Shown here: positions 19,965 to 30,329 of the stretch, in pieces | How positions within the stretch are numbered: the stretch's first letter is position 1 | How the letters are laid out: each line of letters opens with the position of its first letter | DNA from: Advenella kashmirensis WT001 | GTDB taxonomy: Bacteria; Pseudomonadota; Gammaproteobacteria; Burkholderiales; Burkholderiaceae_B | Length of the DNA stretch: 64,000 bases | Direction of reading: 5' to 3' | Assembly: GCF_000219915.2 (NCBI RefSeq) | Contig: NC_017964.1 | Coordinates: 1,674,001 to 1,738,000, forward strand | The notes under the pieces: model-generated | Told to the model about the DNA's origin: nothing | Databases searched by the model: none | What the model saw: only the letters and a program-made list of their open reading frames with translations | Program-made: the position numbers and the translations under genes

Positions 19965-20405
19965 ATGGATTCTGACGCTTTTCGACTCGAAAAAACGCTG
20001 ACCTATCAGTTGCATCAGTTATCCAGGCTGATCGATCGGCGTGTCGACTACTCAGATATCCAACGTATCGCCCTGAATGCCGGCGAAGGGCGCACGATCG
20101 CCGTCCTGGGCTATTACGGGACCTTGTCGGTAATCCAGCTGGCCCGGCTGGCCAATCTGGACAAGAGCCAGGCGAGCAGGGCAGTGGTGTCGCTGGTTGA
20201 AAAAGGCATTATAGAAAAACGCAGCGACAGCCGGGATGCAAGGGCATTTGAACTGTTTTTGACCCCGGCCGGCCAACTGGTCTACACCGATATCGTAGAC
20301 CTCATCGTACAGCGCAATGAAGTGGCGCTCAAATCTCTCTCTCCGCGCGAAAAACAGACGCTGTTCGGACTGTTCAGCAAAATCCACCAGAATCTGACTG
20401 ATTAA
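19965..20405 (+). CDS. MarR family transcriptional regulator
   Basis: A 146-residue winged-helix regulator. The N-terminal helix is followed by LSVIQLARLANLDKSQASRAVVSLVEKGIIEKR, the MarR recognition helix, then the wing DSRDARAFELFLTPAG. It starts 14 bases after accD but the gap to the downstream monooxygenase holds a TTGA-N4-TCAA dyad, so it probably regulates the monooxygenase cluster. MarR proteins in such positions usually bind an aromatic ligand; the ligand here is unknown. Confidence 0.92.
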   Translation: MDSDAFRLEKTLTYQLHQLSRLIDRRVDYSDIQRIALNAGEGRTIAVLGYYGTLSVIQLARLANLDKSQASRAVVSLVEKGIIEKRSDSRDARAFELFLTPAGQLVYTDIVDLIVQRNEVALKSLSPREKQTLFGLFSKIHQNLTD

Positions 20406-20482
20406 ACGGTGTTCCGGCGCCAAGCTTGATCGGCGTTCACGCCGCTGTATCGCGGGTAAATACGCATACGTGTTTTCTTGAA

Positions 20483-20504
20483 TTTAGTTGATTTTTCAAT
20501 TAAA
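20483..20504. promoter_or_regulatory. Candidate MarR operator
   Basis: TTTAGTTGA (20483-20491) and TCAATTAAA (20496-20504) form a 9-bp dyad with 8 of 9 symmetric positions around TTTT; the core is TTGA-N4-TCAA. It lies 64 bases upstream of the monooxygenase ATG and 78 bases after the MarR gene. A 17-base GC palindrome (8-bp arms) follows at 20520-20536. Position and symmetry suggest MarR control. Confidence 0.5.
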
Positions 20505-20567
20505 CTGCCAAAAAATAATGCCGCAAGGCTTGCGGCGTTTCAGGATAACAGCATCAGGAGACTTCTC

Positions 20568-22285
20568 ATGCATCAGCCTTGCGGCAGCCGCGCGCCTCTT
20601 TGTATCACCCGTATACCGTCTATGCGCCGTACCACCCCGGCGCAGGTCAGGACGCCACAGCCCCGGTAACCATTGTGGGCGGCGGGCCCATCGGGCTGGT
20701 TACCGCGCTTATTCTGGCGCGTCATGGTATCGGCTCGAACGTATTAATATCGGAATGCCAGGTGACCGAGGCAGCCGGGCCATTGTTTTTACCAAACGCT
20801 CAATGGAAATCCTGGATTTTGCCGGCGTCGCAACACGCATCATGACCAAGGCACTGCCCTGGACCAGTGGCAACTCGTACTATAAAGGGGAACGGGTATT
20901 TCGCATGGAAACGCCGGTCGACGATAACGACCGCTTCGCGCCACTGAATAATCTACAGCAAAATTGGCTGGAAACCTATCTGGTTGAAGCCGCGCAGGCG
21001 CAACCCCTGATCCGCTTGTGCTGGGGGAATCGGCTCTCTTCTTTTACCCAGGACGACTCAGGCGTTGCTCTGGTTGTTGATACGCCGGAAGGTGAATATA
21101 CCTGCCGCACGAACTGGCTGGTCGCCGCCGATGGCGCCCGCTCGACGGTGCGCCAGCAACTGGGGCTGACCCTGGAAGGCGATAGCTACGAAGGCCGGTT
21201 TGTTATTGTGGATATCCGCATTGATCTGGATCTGCCCACGGAGCGGCTGGCGTTCTTTTCGCCAGACTGGAATCCAGGCAACACTATTCTGATGCACAAA
21301 GAGCCGGACAATATCTGGCGTTTTGATTATCAGCTGGATGCCGGCATCAGCAGCGAAGAAGCGCTCAAACCCGAGAATCTGGCGGCGGCGGTCAATGCGC
21401 AACTGCAGATGATGGGATACCAGGATAAAAGCTGGGAAATGGACTGGGCTTCGGTTTATTCGGCGCGCGCGCTCACTTTGCCCGACTATGTGCACCAAAG
21501 GGTCATGTTTGTGGGAGACGCGGCGCATTTGCTTCCTATTTTTGGCGTAAGGGGTGCCAATACGGGGTTTCAGGATGCAATGGACCTGGGCTGGAAACTG
21601 GCGGCGGTTGTCAACGGCCAGGCAGATACCGCATTGCTGCGAACCTATAGCGCAGACCGGGTAAGTGCCGCCAGGGAAATCATCGCAGAGGCTGGCAAGA
21701 GCACCCGTTTCATGGCGCCGCCACGGAGGTTTCCGCCTGCTGCGCGATGCCACGCTCGCCTTGTCGCTTAAACATGATTTTGTACGACCGCTTTTTCACT
21801 GGCGTACCTCGCGTGCCCACGCCTATCGGGAATCGCCCCTGAACAGCGCGCAGGACGATAATGCGATCATGCCTGCCGCCAATGAAAATGGTAGCGTGTT
21901 TGCTAACTTGAAATTGGCCGATGGCAGCCATTTGTACGATCATTTTGGCGAAGGTTTTCAGGTTGTCTACATGGCGGGTGGTCAAGGGCCGCAAGCGGCG
22001 CCCGAGCCATTAATGCAGGAGGTGAGCGCCTTGCGTGCCATCGGCAGGCCAGTGACCCTGCATGTGCTCGGGTCAGGAGACGCTGCGGTTGAAGCGCGCG
22101 CCGATCATACCGCCTACCATGTCGCCACCGATGTATTGCAGCAGCGCTATGCGGTCAAAGGCGGCGAAGTGTATGTGATCCGGCCGGATCATCACGTGAG
22201 TGCGCGCTGGCAGCAGTATGCCAGGGGATGTCTTGAGCAATATTTCGGACAATTGCCGGGTAGCGCTGGCAAACAGGAGAATTGA
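20568..22285 (+). CDS. FAD-dependent aromatic monooxygenase
   Basis: A class A flavoprotein hydroxylase of about 570 residues, like 3-(3-hydroxyphenyl)propionate hydroxylase. The ATG at 20568 has a good AGGAG. Frame slips near 20582, 20763 and 21715 are repaired by restoring bases in G or C runs. Domain marks in order are the FAD dinucleotide motif VTIVGGGPIGLVTALILARHG, RGSRAIVFTKRSMEIL, the DG motif VAADGARSTVRQQLG, and the GD motif VMFVGDAAHLLPIFGVRGANTGFQDAMDLGWKL. The C-terminal thioredoxin-like domain is present. It is followed at once by a DUF2783 gene and a Bug binding protein. Substrate not determinable. Confidence 0.85.
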
Positions 22286-22286
22286 G

Positions 22287-22466
22287 ATGAGTATTCAGAC
22301 ACTTGCGCTGGAACAGGTCTATGATCATTTGGCCGAAACCCTGGATTCCATTCCCGAATCTGGCCGCACACTGATGCTGACACGGCTGGCGTTGCTGATG
22401 AGCGAGCAAATCGGGGAACCAGACGTCATTTGCAGGCTGATTGACGAGGCGGCACAGGCCGACTAA
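22287..22466 (+). CDS. DUF2783-like small protein
   Basis: A 59-residue acidic, all-helical protein starting MSIQTLALEQVYDHLAETLD. Length and the pattern RLALLMSEQIGEPDVICRLIDEA resemble DUF2783 proteins, which commonly sit right behind FAD-dependent hydroxylases. Here the start is two bases after the monooxygenase stop with a GGAGA upstream, so co-translation is likely. Its biochemical role is unknown; a stabilising or assembly partner of the hydroxylase is a guess from context. Confidence 0.7.
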   Translation: MSIQTLALEQVYDHLAETLDSIPESGRTLMLTRLALLMSEQIGEPDVICRLIDEAAQAD

Positions 22467-22611
22467 TGGAAATTGCCACTATGCATAAATTGAACAAAAT
22501 GGCATGATTTATGCTGCATCCGTCATTTGCTTTAGCGTTATACGCGGGCTCTGGCAATGCCGGCGCGCGCATCGGCGCGTCAGTATAAAAACCTATTAGT
22601 GGAGATAAGAA

Positions 22612-23568
22612 ATGAACATCAAACAGTGGCTGTCCATGGCTACCCTGAGTCTGGCCGGGATGGCTGCCCATGCTGCGTGGCCGGCGGGTCCGGTAACCTG
22701 GGTCGTGCCCTATCCGGCAGGCGGCGGCACAGACGTGATCGCCCGAACAGTAGCTGCGTCCCTGGAAAAAACGCTGGGACAAACCATTGTGATCGAAAAC
22801 AAACCTGGCGGCGGCACTGCCATTGGGGCATCGGCAATCTCCCGTGCCAAGCCGGATGGCTACACCGTTGGCACAGCCGATTCAGGCACGCTGGCATTTA
22901 ACCCGTCGCTCTACAAAAGCCTGACGTATGACCCCGCGAAGTTCACCTATATTGGCGGGCTGGCCCGGTTCCACTGGTTTTGGCAGTGCCCGCCAATTCT
23001 CCATTCAAAACGGTCAATGAATTGATTGAAGCGGCCAAAAAAGAGCCCGGCAAACTGACGGCCAGCTCAGCCGGCGCCGGTTCCCCGCATCATCTTGCGC
23101 TTGAGCGCTTCAAGCAGTTAACTAAAACCGATATCGTGCATGTGCCCTATAAGGCGCGGCACCGGCCCTGCAGGATCTGATTGGCGGCCAGGTTGACCTC
23201 ATGTTTGGTGATTTGGGCTCGTCACTGCCCAATATCAAGGCAGGCAAAGCCCGGGTGCTGGCCGTGACCGTGCCAGAGCGTCTGGCATTGCTGCCGGATG
23301 TGCCTACCATGGCTCAGGAAGGGTGGGTGATTTTGTTGCCTATGCCTGGCAGGGCCTGGTCGGTCCAGCGGGTATGCCTGACGACGTCGTGAAAAAGCTG
23401 GATGCGGATTTGAAAGCCACACTGGAAAGTGAAGCGGTGAGCAAAAAAGTACAGGCGCTGGGCGTAGAGATTATGCCCATGACATCATCCGAATTCAAAG
23501 CTTATTCCGACAAGGAACGCGAAGACTGGGCCAAAATTATCAAGGCGGGGAACATCACACTGCAGTAA
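22612..23568 (+). CDS. Bug family (TTT) solute-binding protein
   Basis: A periplasmic binding protein of the tripartite tricarboxylate transporter class. It has a signal peptide (SMATLSLAGMAAHA) and VTWVVPYPAGGGTDVIAR, the family's ligand-loop motif, then ENKPGGGTAIGA. Three slips, near 22967, 23155 and 23326, each vanish if one G is restored, giving VPLVLAVPANSPFKTVNELI, VPYKGAAPALQDLIGGQVDLMFGD and EGWGDFVAYAWQGLVGPAG. Restored length is about 319 residues, normal. It may capture the substrate of the neighbouring monooxygenase. With three shifts a true pseudogene is possible but less likely. Confidence 0.85.
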
Positions 23569-23715
23569 AATTATGTGGCAATATGCCGCGCGGCATTGAC
23601 AGTATGCGGCAATAGGCCATGCAGTCATAAATCACGCGGCAATAATAACGCTAGCAGTAACAAAACCACGCACTAAGGTAGATATACGGCTTCGCGTTGA
23701 TCGTCGCAGACAAAT

Positions 23716-23773
23716 AAAAAGCCCCTTGTCATTGCACCGTGTTTATCACGGCGCTACAGACAAGGGGCTTTTT
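23716..23773. terminator. Bidirectional terminator between Bug gene and rne
   Basis: A 15-bp perfect inverted repeat, AAAAAGCCCCTTGTC (23716-23730) and its complement (23759-23773), with A-run on one side and T-run on the other, works in both directions. A second small hairpin, CCGTG-N5-CACGG, is nested in the 28-base loop. It sits between the convergent Bug gene and rne. Confidence 0.85.
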
Positions 23774-23819
23774 CCATTGTACGGCCTGCTTCCAATACTG
23801 GAGACAGGCCGACTGTGGT

Positions 23820-26800
23820 TTACTGCTCGTCGCGGGTTTCCACGATTTCCAGGGGTTCCGCCTGAACCTGGTTACGTGCCTTGCGAGGCCGGCCGGCAGG
23901 TTTTGGAGGAGGGGCCATCATCGCCTCTTCCGTGAGTCCGGAGCGGGTTTCGACCCATTCCATACCGACGCCAGAAACGATTTCTTTTAGCACTTCCTTG
24001 TTGGCGGTAACGGCCGGAGCAGAAACAGCTGGCGCAGACGCTGGCGCCGATGCCGGGGCCGTTGCTGCTTGTGCTACCGGCTCTTCAGCAGTTTGTGCCG
24101 CTTGTGGCTCAACCAGCTGATTTGCCTGCTCGACAGGCGCTTCTGTTTGCGCTATGGCTTTTGCCGCGACCTCAATAGGAGTCTCGGCTGCTGCAACGCT
24201 GGTAGCTGCGGTCTCCGGAGCAGTGTCAGTTGCAGTAGCGACCACCGGTTCTGCTGGTTTGGCAGGGGTGGCTGATTGTGCTGGTTCCACAACTGCGGCT
24301 GGTGTCGCTGCTTCAACGGGAGTTGAGGGGACAACGGGCTCGGCAGCAGCCGGTTCGGCCAGGGCAGCCACTGGATGATCAGCGGCCGGCGCAGCAGTTG
24401 CTGCGGTTTTGGCCACAGGGGTATCCGACACGGAAGTCGACTGATCGCTTGGCGCAGGCGTTGCGGTATCGTTAGATGCCACATTGTTTTCTGCCGGTGT
24501 AGTGGCAGCCTGGCTTTCTGCGGCGTCTGCTTGTGCGGTGGTGACAGCATCAGCAGTGGCGCCCGCGCCTGTGGCCAGCAGCACTTCGTTAGGTACGAAG
24601 GATGCTTTTTCAGTGTCTGTCGTCTCTACTGAATCATTCTGACGACGGCCACGACGGCTGCGACGACGACGACGACGCGGTTCAGCATCACCGGTCTGTG
24701 TGTCTTCGCCTTCTGTCGTACGATCATTTTCCTCTTCGGAATCGTCGTCAATCAGGTCCTGCTCAAGCGGGGTCGGACGGGCGGCAGTGTCTGCGCTGGC
24801 GGCACGGCTGCGGCGTGGCGCTGGTGCTGTGTCGGTCTGTGCGGTCTCTGAGGCCTGTGCCTGCTCGGTGTTTTCCGTAGCTACTGCGGCTGCTGCTGTA
24901 ACTTCGGTTTCGTCACCGCTGTTACGGCGGTTGCGGCCTCGGCCACGACGGTTGCGACTGCGGCCACCGCTGTCTTCCGCGCTGGCGTTCGCCTGGGCAT
25001 GGGCGCTGGCTGGCGCTTTGCTCTCGGCACCGGTGTCCTGTGCGTCGCTATCGTCCTGCTTGCGCTGGCGTCCACGCGGACTGCGGCGGTTTTCGCCGTC
25101 TTCCTCGGACTTGCCCGATGTGCGTTTGTCGCCACGGCGATTGCGTCCACCGCGCTCGCCGCGTTCGCCGCTGGCGGCGGTACGTGAACCACCGCGCGCA
25201 TTGCGTGCGCCCGATTTTTCAGTGGCAGAGGCGTCTTTTTGCGGTTCTGCAGGCGCAGCCGCTTTAGGACCAGCAAGCCATGACAGGATTTTCTGGAACA
25301 TGCCGCCGATGCTTGGAGCAGCGGCTGCGCTTACCTGAGGCTGTGCGGCCACTTGTGGTTTGATTGCACTCGGCGCAGGCTGATCAGGAGAAATGCCTTT
25401 GACCAGTGCCTCGGGCGCTCGTTGTGTTCGGATTTTTCCTTGGTGGATTCCCATGTGACCGTGGTTTCCGGCGCTTCGATCAGGTCAATGCTGGCCTTGG
25501 GATCATCCAGGCGGGAGTCGTCGTAGCGGATGCGTTCGATATGATGGTGTGGCGTCTCGAAATGCTTGTTTGGAATCAGCACCAGATTGACTTTCAGGCG
25601 AGACTCGAGCTTGACGATATCGGCCCGTTTTTCGTTCATCAGGAATGTAGCTACTTCCACTGGCACCTGCGCGTGCAGGGCAGCGGTATTTTCCTTCATG
25701 GCTTCTTCCTGCAGCAGGCGCAGCACATTCAGGCACTGGATTCGACGTCACGGATGACGCCCGTGCCGTTACAGCGGGGGCAGGTGATGTGAGAGCCTTC
25801 GTTCAGAGCGGGACGCAGGCGCTGACGCGACAGTTCCATCAGGCCGAAACGGGAGATTTTACCCATCTGGACCCGGGCACGATCAACATGCAGGGCATCG
25901 CGCAGTTTCTGTTCGACAGCACGCTGGTTCTTGTTGTCTTCCATGTCGATGAAGTCGATCACGATCAGACCACCCAGGTCGCGCAGGCGCAACTGGCGGG
26001 CCACTTCTTCGGCCGCTTCCAGGTTGGTGCGCATGGCCGTTTCTTCGATATCGGCGCCGCGCGTAGAGCGGGCCGAGTTCACGTCGATGGCGACCAGGCT
26101 TCTGTGTGGTCAATAACCACAGAGCCGCCGGAAGGCAACTGGACGGTACGTGAATAGGCGGTTTCGATCTGGTGTTCGATCTGGAATCGCGAAAACAGTG
26201 GGATATCGTCCTGGTAGCGTTTGACGCGATTGACATTGTCAGGCATGACGTCCTGCATGAATGCCGTGGCCTGTTGCGTAATGGCCTCGGTGTCGATCAG
26301 GATTTCGCTGATGTCCGGCGAGAAATAATCGCGGATGGCACGAATAACCAGGCTCGATTCCTGATAAATGAGAACGGGAGCGGGGTAGTCTTTGGCGGCA
26401 GCATCAATGGCGGTCCACAGTTGCAGCAGGTATTTCAAGTCCCACTGCAGTTCGGGAACACTGCGGCCAATACCGGCGGTGCGGGCAATAATGCTCATGC
26501 CTGAAGGCAGGTCAAGCTGCTCCATGGCTTCGCGCAGTTCCTGGCGATCTTCGCCTTCGATGCGACGCGATACGCCACCACCACGTGGGTTGTTGGGCAT
26601 CAGGACCAGATAGCGACCTGCCAGGGAAATGAACGTGGTCAGGGCTGCGCCCTTATTGCCGCGCTCTTCCTTTTCTACCTGAATGATGAGTTCCTGGCCT
26701 TCGTGCAGGGCGTCCTGGATGCGTGCACTGCGCACATCCACGCCTTCCTTGAAATAGCTGCGGACCACTTCCTTGAAGGGAAGAAAACCGTGGCGATCGT

Positions 26801-26984
26801 GACCATAGTTGACAAAGCAGGCTTCCAGGCCGGGTTCAATACGTGTAATGACCCCTTTGTAGATGCTTCCCTTGCGTTGTTCACGGCCGGCGGTTTCGAT
26901 ATCGATGTCGATCAGCTTCTGGCCATCGACAATCGCAACGCGTAATTCTTCTTGATGCGTTGCGTTGAATAACATGCGTTTCAT
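23820..26984 (-). CDS. rne: Ribonuclease E
   Basis: The central RNA-decay endonuclease, about 1055 residues after repair. The N-terminal half has [21 protein letters not shown], the S1 domain ([20 protein letters not shown]), the catalytic DNase-I-like region with IVIDFIDM, and the zinc-link CPRCNGTGV. Slips near 26097, 25731 and 25441 each need one C restored (GCC-CTG, GCC-CTG, CGC-CCC). The C-terminal half is disordered, Ala/Pro/Glu-rich with Arg-rich blocks (for example [12 protein letters not shown]) that should bind RNA and degradosome partners. A hairpin lies in the 5' leader. rne is essential in most relatives, so the breaks are likely errors. Confidence 0.95.
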
Positions 26985-27535
26985 AGAGCAGTTTCTCCGT
27001 TAAACGAGTGCAACGAACGCCGTTGCACTCACCACGAATAACTGGTGAAACGTACGAATAGACGACTGACTCGCGCGGATCCCGCACGAGGTCGGGGCGC
27101 TTTATGTGGGACTATCTGCCGTCGGATGGCGACGTGCAGCAGAGCCAGTCAGAAAATTAACAGAGTAAAGTAATTTCAATTGTTGAATTCTTCTGTGTTT
27201 TATCCTGCCGTTTCCTTGCGGTGCCGTCAGGACAAAATAAAAACCAGGGCGCTTCGTTCATTCTGTACGCTATAAACACAATGGCGGTGATATCTGTGGG
27301 CAGATGATGTATGGCCTGCCGCGTTGATAACAGATACGACAAGCGCCGCAGTGTTTATAGACCAGTCACTCAAAAGACTGAAATACAGATAGCGGATTGA
27401 CGTTAGGACGGTACAATGCGTATTTGGCTGACGGGCGGAGACCTGCTTGCAGTTTCTTGGACTACGGGTTTCTCAACGCCGGACGGTTTTAATTCAGTCT
27501 TTTTGTGGTCTCCGAATTATAAGGCTCTTTTGAGT
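26985..27535. other. Divergent rne-rluC intergenic region
   Basis: A 551-base gap without a credible gene; the short frames in it have no family resemblance. The side near rne would be its long 5' leader, with a strong hairpin (27006-27030). Farther out, CTATAAACAC (27270-27279) and its exact complement GTGTTTATAG (27351-27360) form a widely spaced 10-bp inverted pair that may belong to the two divergent promoters. A long leader upstream of rne is also the rule in E. coli, where it serves autoregulation. Confidence 0.5.
27006..27030 (-). promoter_or_regulatory. Hairpin in the rne 5' leader
   Basis: GAGTGCAACG (27006-27015) and CGTTGCACTC (27021-27030) make a perfect 10-bp stem with a five-base loop. 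On the rne transcript it ends about six bases before the purine-rich GGAGAAA ribosome-binding region and about 22 bases before the ATG, a position suited to autoregulation by RNase E or translational control. Confidence 0.6.
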
Positions 27536-28487
27536 ATGTGCAAACAAACTTCTGATAAAAAACCAACTTTTTCTGTCCGGCTGGTACGGGCAGATGCCGG
27601 ATCCGACGGTCAGCGCATCGATAATTTTCTTATCCGTGAGTGCAAAGGGGTGCCTAAAAGCCATCTTTACAAGGCCATCCGCAGCGGCCAGGTCCGCGTC
27701 AACAAGGGGCGGGTGCAGGCAGAATATCGGGTAAAAGACGGCGATGAAATCCGGATTCCCCCTTGCGGGTGGCTACGCCCGATGAAAACCGGGTTGTGCC
27801 GGCAGGCCAGTTTCCGATTGTGTTCGAGGATGATGCGCTGATTGTCATCGATAAGCCTCGGGTGTGGCCGTTCACGGCGGCAGCGGCGTGTCTTTCGGGG
27901 TTATCGAGCAGATGCGGGCAGCCCGGCCCGAAGCCCGGTTCCTGGAGCTGGCACATCGCCTGGACAAAGAAACCTCCGGATTGCTGATTATCGCCAAGAA
28001 GCGCGCTGCGCTGGTCGCATTGCATGGCATGTTCAAAGAAAGCCGCGGGCGCAAATGTTATCTTGCTCTGGTCGAGGGAGATTGGGTGAACGACCGACAG
28101 CATATCCGGCTGCCTCTGGAAAAATACCTGACCCGCGATGGCGAGCGGCGGGTGCGGGTTCGCCCTGACGGCAAAGTGGCCCATACGATAGTGAGCAAGG
28201 AGGCGCGTTTTGGCCGCTATACACTGGTCAAGGCCGAACTGCGCACCGGACGTACCCATCAGATTCGCGTGCATCTGGCCGCCAGCGGTTTCCCTATCGT
28301 AGGCGACGAGAAATATGGCAATGATGAAACCCGCATTGCATTTGCCCGGCAGGGGTTTGCCCGCATGTTCCTGCACGCCCATACGCTGGAAATCCCTCAT
28401 CCGGTGACGCAGGAGCCGTTATCGCTGACTGCGCCGCTGCCTGACGTGTGCCAGCAATTGCTCGATAATTTGGCTGCCCGCCGCTGA
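27536..28487 (+). CDS. rluC: 23S rRNA pseudouridine synthase RluC
   Basis: A pseudouridine synthase of the RluA family. The N-terminal S4 domain reads QRIDNFLIRECKGVPKSHLYKAIRSGQVRVN. Slips near 27764 and 27859 are fixed by one T each, giving RIPPLRVATPDE and DKPSGVAVHGGSGVS. The catalytic aspartate is in LAHRLDKETSGLLI, and LRTGRTHQIRVHLA is the C-terminal signature. Restored length is about 317 residues, as in RluC (955/2504/2580 modification). The rne-divergent position matches E. coli. Start chosen at 27536, where the conserved N-terminus begins. Confidence 0.93.
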
Positions 28488-28583
28488 GCGCAGGAGTCGT
28501 TGTAGTTGGCGCAAGCGGCGTCACAGCAGGAACCTGAAGTTTATGTTGTTCAAATGCACCGCTTCCTCTGAGAATTTCACTAT

Positions 28584-29261
28584 ATGGAAAATAGAATGCG
28601 TTATTCACTTGCCATCTTCGATTGGGATGGAACTCTCATGGACTCCACTCATACGATTGTCGCAGCCATCCAGGCTGCCTGTCGTGATATGGGGCTGCCT
28701 GTACCCGGCGTTGCGCAGGCCAGCTGGGTTATCGGGCTGTCGCTCGATGAGGCCTTGCATCGCGCCGTGCCCGATCTGACGCCTTCCCAGTTGCCGCGGT
28801 TTCTTGAGCGCTATCGCATCCACTACCTGCTCCGGGATCCTGATTTACGCACGTTCGATGGCATTATCGATATGCTGAACACACTGAAGGCCGAGGGTGT
28901 GCTGATGGCGGTGGCGACGGGAAAAAGCCGGGTCGGACTGGACCGGGTATTGACCGGAATGAACCTGGGGCACTATTTTGACGCCTCCCGCACTGCGGAC
29001 CAGACATTCAGCAAGCCACACCCGAGAATGCTCGAGGAAATTCTGGAGGAACTGGCCGTGCCTGCCGGACAGGCGGTCATGGTGGGCGATACCTCACATG
29101 ACATTCAGATGGCACAGGCCGCCGGGGTGGACAGTATTGCGGTTACGTATGGGGCACACAGCACCGAGGAGCTGATTGCCAGCAAACCTACGCTGATTGC
29201 CGAGACGCCAACGCAATTACAATCGTTTTTGCTGGAACATTGTCGAAAAATGGCTGTCTAA
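28584..29261 (+). CDS. HAD-IA family hydrolase (phosphoglycolate phosphatase-like)
   Basis: A 225-residue haloacid-dehalogenase hydrolase. Motif I is FDWDGTLMDST with the nucleophilic aspartate, motif II threonine is in AVATGKSR, the lysine of motif III in SKPHP, and motif IV is VGDTSHDIQMA. The cap domain lies between residues 20 and 85, subclass I. It probably acts on a small phosphate ester; gph-like activity is possible but not proven. An in-frame ATG at 28596 (MRYSLAIFDWDG) is an equally good start. It follows rluC, a common arrangement in the family. Confidence 0.9.
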   Translation: MENRMRYSLAIFDWDGTLMDSTHTIVAAIQAACRDMGLPVPGVAQASWVIGLSLDEALHRAVPDLTPSQLPRFLERYRIHYLLRDPDLRTFDGIIDMLNTLKAEGVLMAVATGKSRVGLDRVLTGMNLGHYFDASRTADQTFSKPHPRMLEEILEELAVPAGQAVMVGDTSHDIQMAQAAGVDSIAVTYGAHSTEELIASKPTLIAETPTQLQSFLLEHCRKMAV

Positions 29262-29327
29262 ATTTTCAAGTAGCGAATTCGTCATTATTGCTGTCATTTT
29301 TTGCATAGCAAGCCACCGGAGTCCACC

Positions 29328-30312
29328 ATGTCCTTACGCCCGCGCTATCCCCGTATTCCGTCTTCGCAGATTACCCCTGAGCCGGTCTGGCAAGCCAGGC
29401 GGCAGTGGATGCAACACATGGCCGGCATCGCTGCCGGAACCGGCTTGGCGGGCCTGGGCGCTACGCTGCCTCAGGTGGCTGCTGCGGCAAATACGCTGCC
29501 GCCGATTGCCGGCATGCGACCCAATCCGCAATACGCTGCAGCAAAAATTGATCGCAAGCTCACTACGGAAAAGGACATTACGTCCTACAATAATTTTTAC
29601 GAATTCGGGACCGGCAAGGGCGACCCGCTAGATTACTCGGGAAAAATGCGTATTGAGCCCTGGCAGGTGCAGGTCAGCGGCGAGGTGGAAAAGCCGCGAA
29701 CTTTCGACCTGGACGAGCTGGTTAAGCTGGCGCCGCAGGAAGAGCGGGTGTACCGACTGCGGTGTGTCGAGGCCTGGTCTATGGTGATCCCATGGGTCGG
29801 CTATCCGCTATCGGCGCTGCTCAAGCAGGTGCAGCCCACCAGCAAGGCCAAATTTGTCCAGTTTGTGACCGATACCCAGCCCGAGGCGATGCCTGGCCTG
29901 AGCGATCGTATTATCCCCTGGCCCTATCGTGAGGGATTACGCATGGACGAAGCCATGAATCCGCTGACCCTGCTTACTTTTGGGCTTTATGGCAAGCGCT
30001 TGCCTAATCAGAACGGCGCCGTTACGGATTATTGTGCCCTGGAAATATGGCTTCAAGTCAGGCAAGTCCATTGTCAAAATCGTGCTCACCGAAACCATGC
30101 CCGAAACCAGTTGGGTGGCCATTGCCCCCTCGGAATATGGCTTTTATGCGAATGTGAATCCGGATGTTCCGCATCCACGATGGAGTCAGTCGCATGAACG
30201 CGTGATTGGCGGCGGTTTCTTTGATCCCAAAGTGCCAACCTTGAAATTCAACGGCTATGGGGAGCAGGTCGCCTCGCTATACAGTGCAATGGATTTGCGT
30301 GCCAATTATTGA
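29328..30312 (+). CDS. msrP: Protein-methionine-sulfoxide reductase catalytic subunit MsrP
   Basis: A periplasmic molybdopterin enzyme that repairs methionine sulfoxide in exported proteins. The N-terminus carries a twin-arginine-type signal ([20 protein letters not shown]). The Moco cysteine is in [15 protein letters not shown]. Near 30016 the frame slips; restoring two bases (GGCGC-GCCG) gives [26 protein letters not shown], a core family motif. The C-terminus ends [11 protein letters not shown]. It is followed by msrQ, its membrane haem partner. Restored length about 328 residues is normal. Confidence 0.93.
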
Positions 30313-30329
30313 GCAACAGGGTGTTCTTC

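Noticed and set aside
22612..23568. Reading the first Bug gene as a true pseudogene
   Set aside because: All three shifts are single-base losses in G runs, the same pattern as in essential genes of the window, so error is more likely than decay.
24700..25338. Long plus-strand frame opposite the rne C-terminal region
   Set aside because: The rne tail is repetitive GC-rich coding sequence, which leaves antisense frames open; the translation is a Ser/Arg/Ala low-complexity string with no domain.
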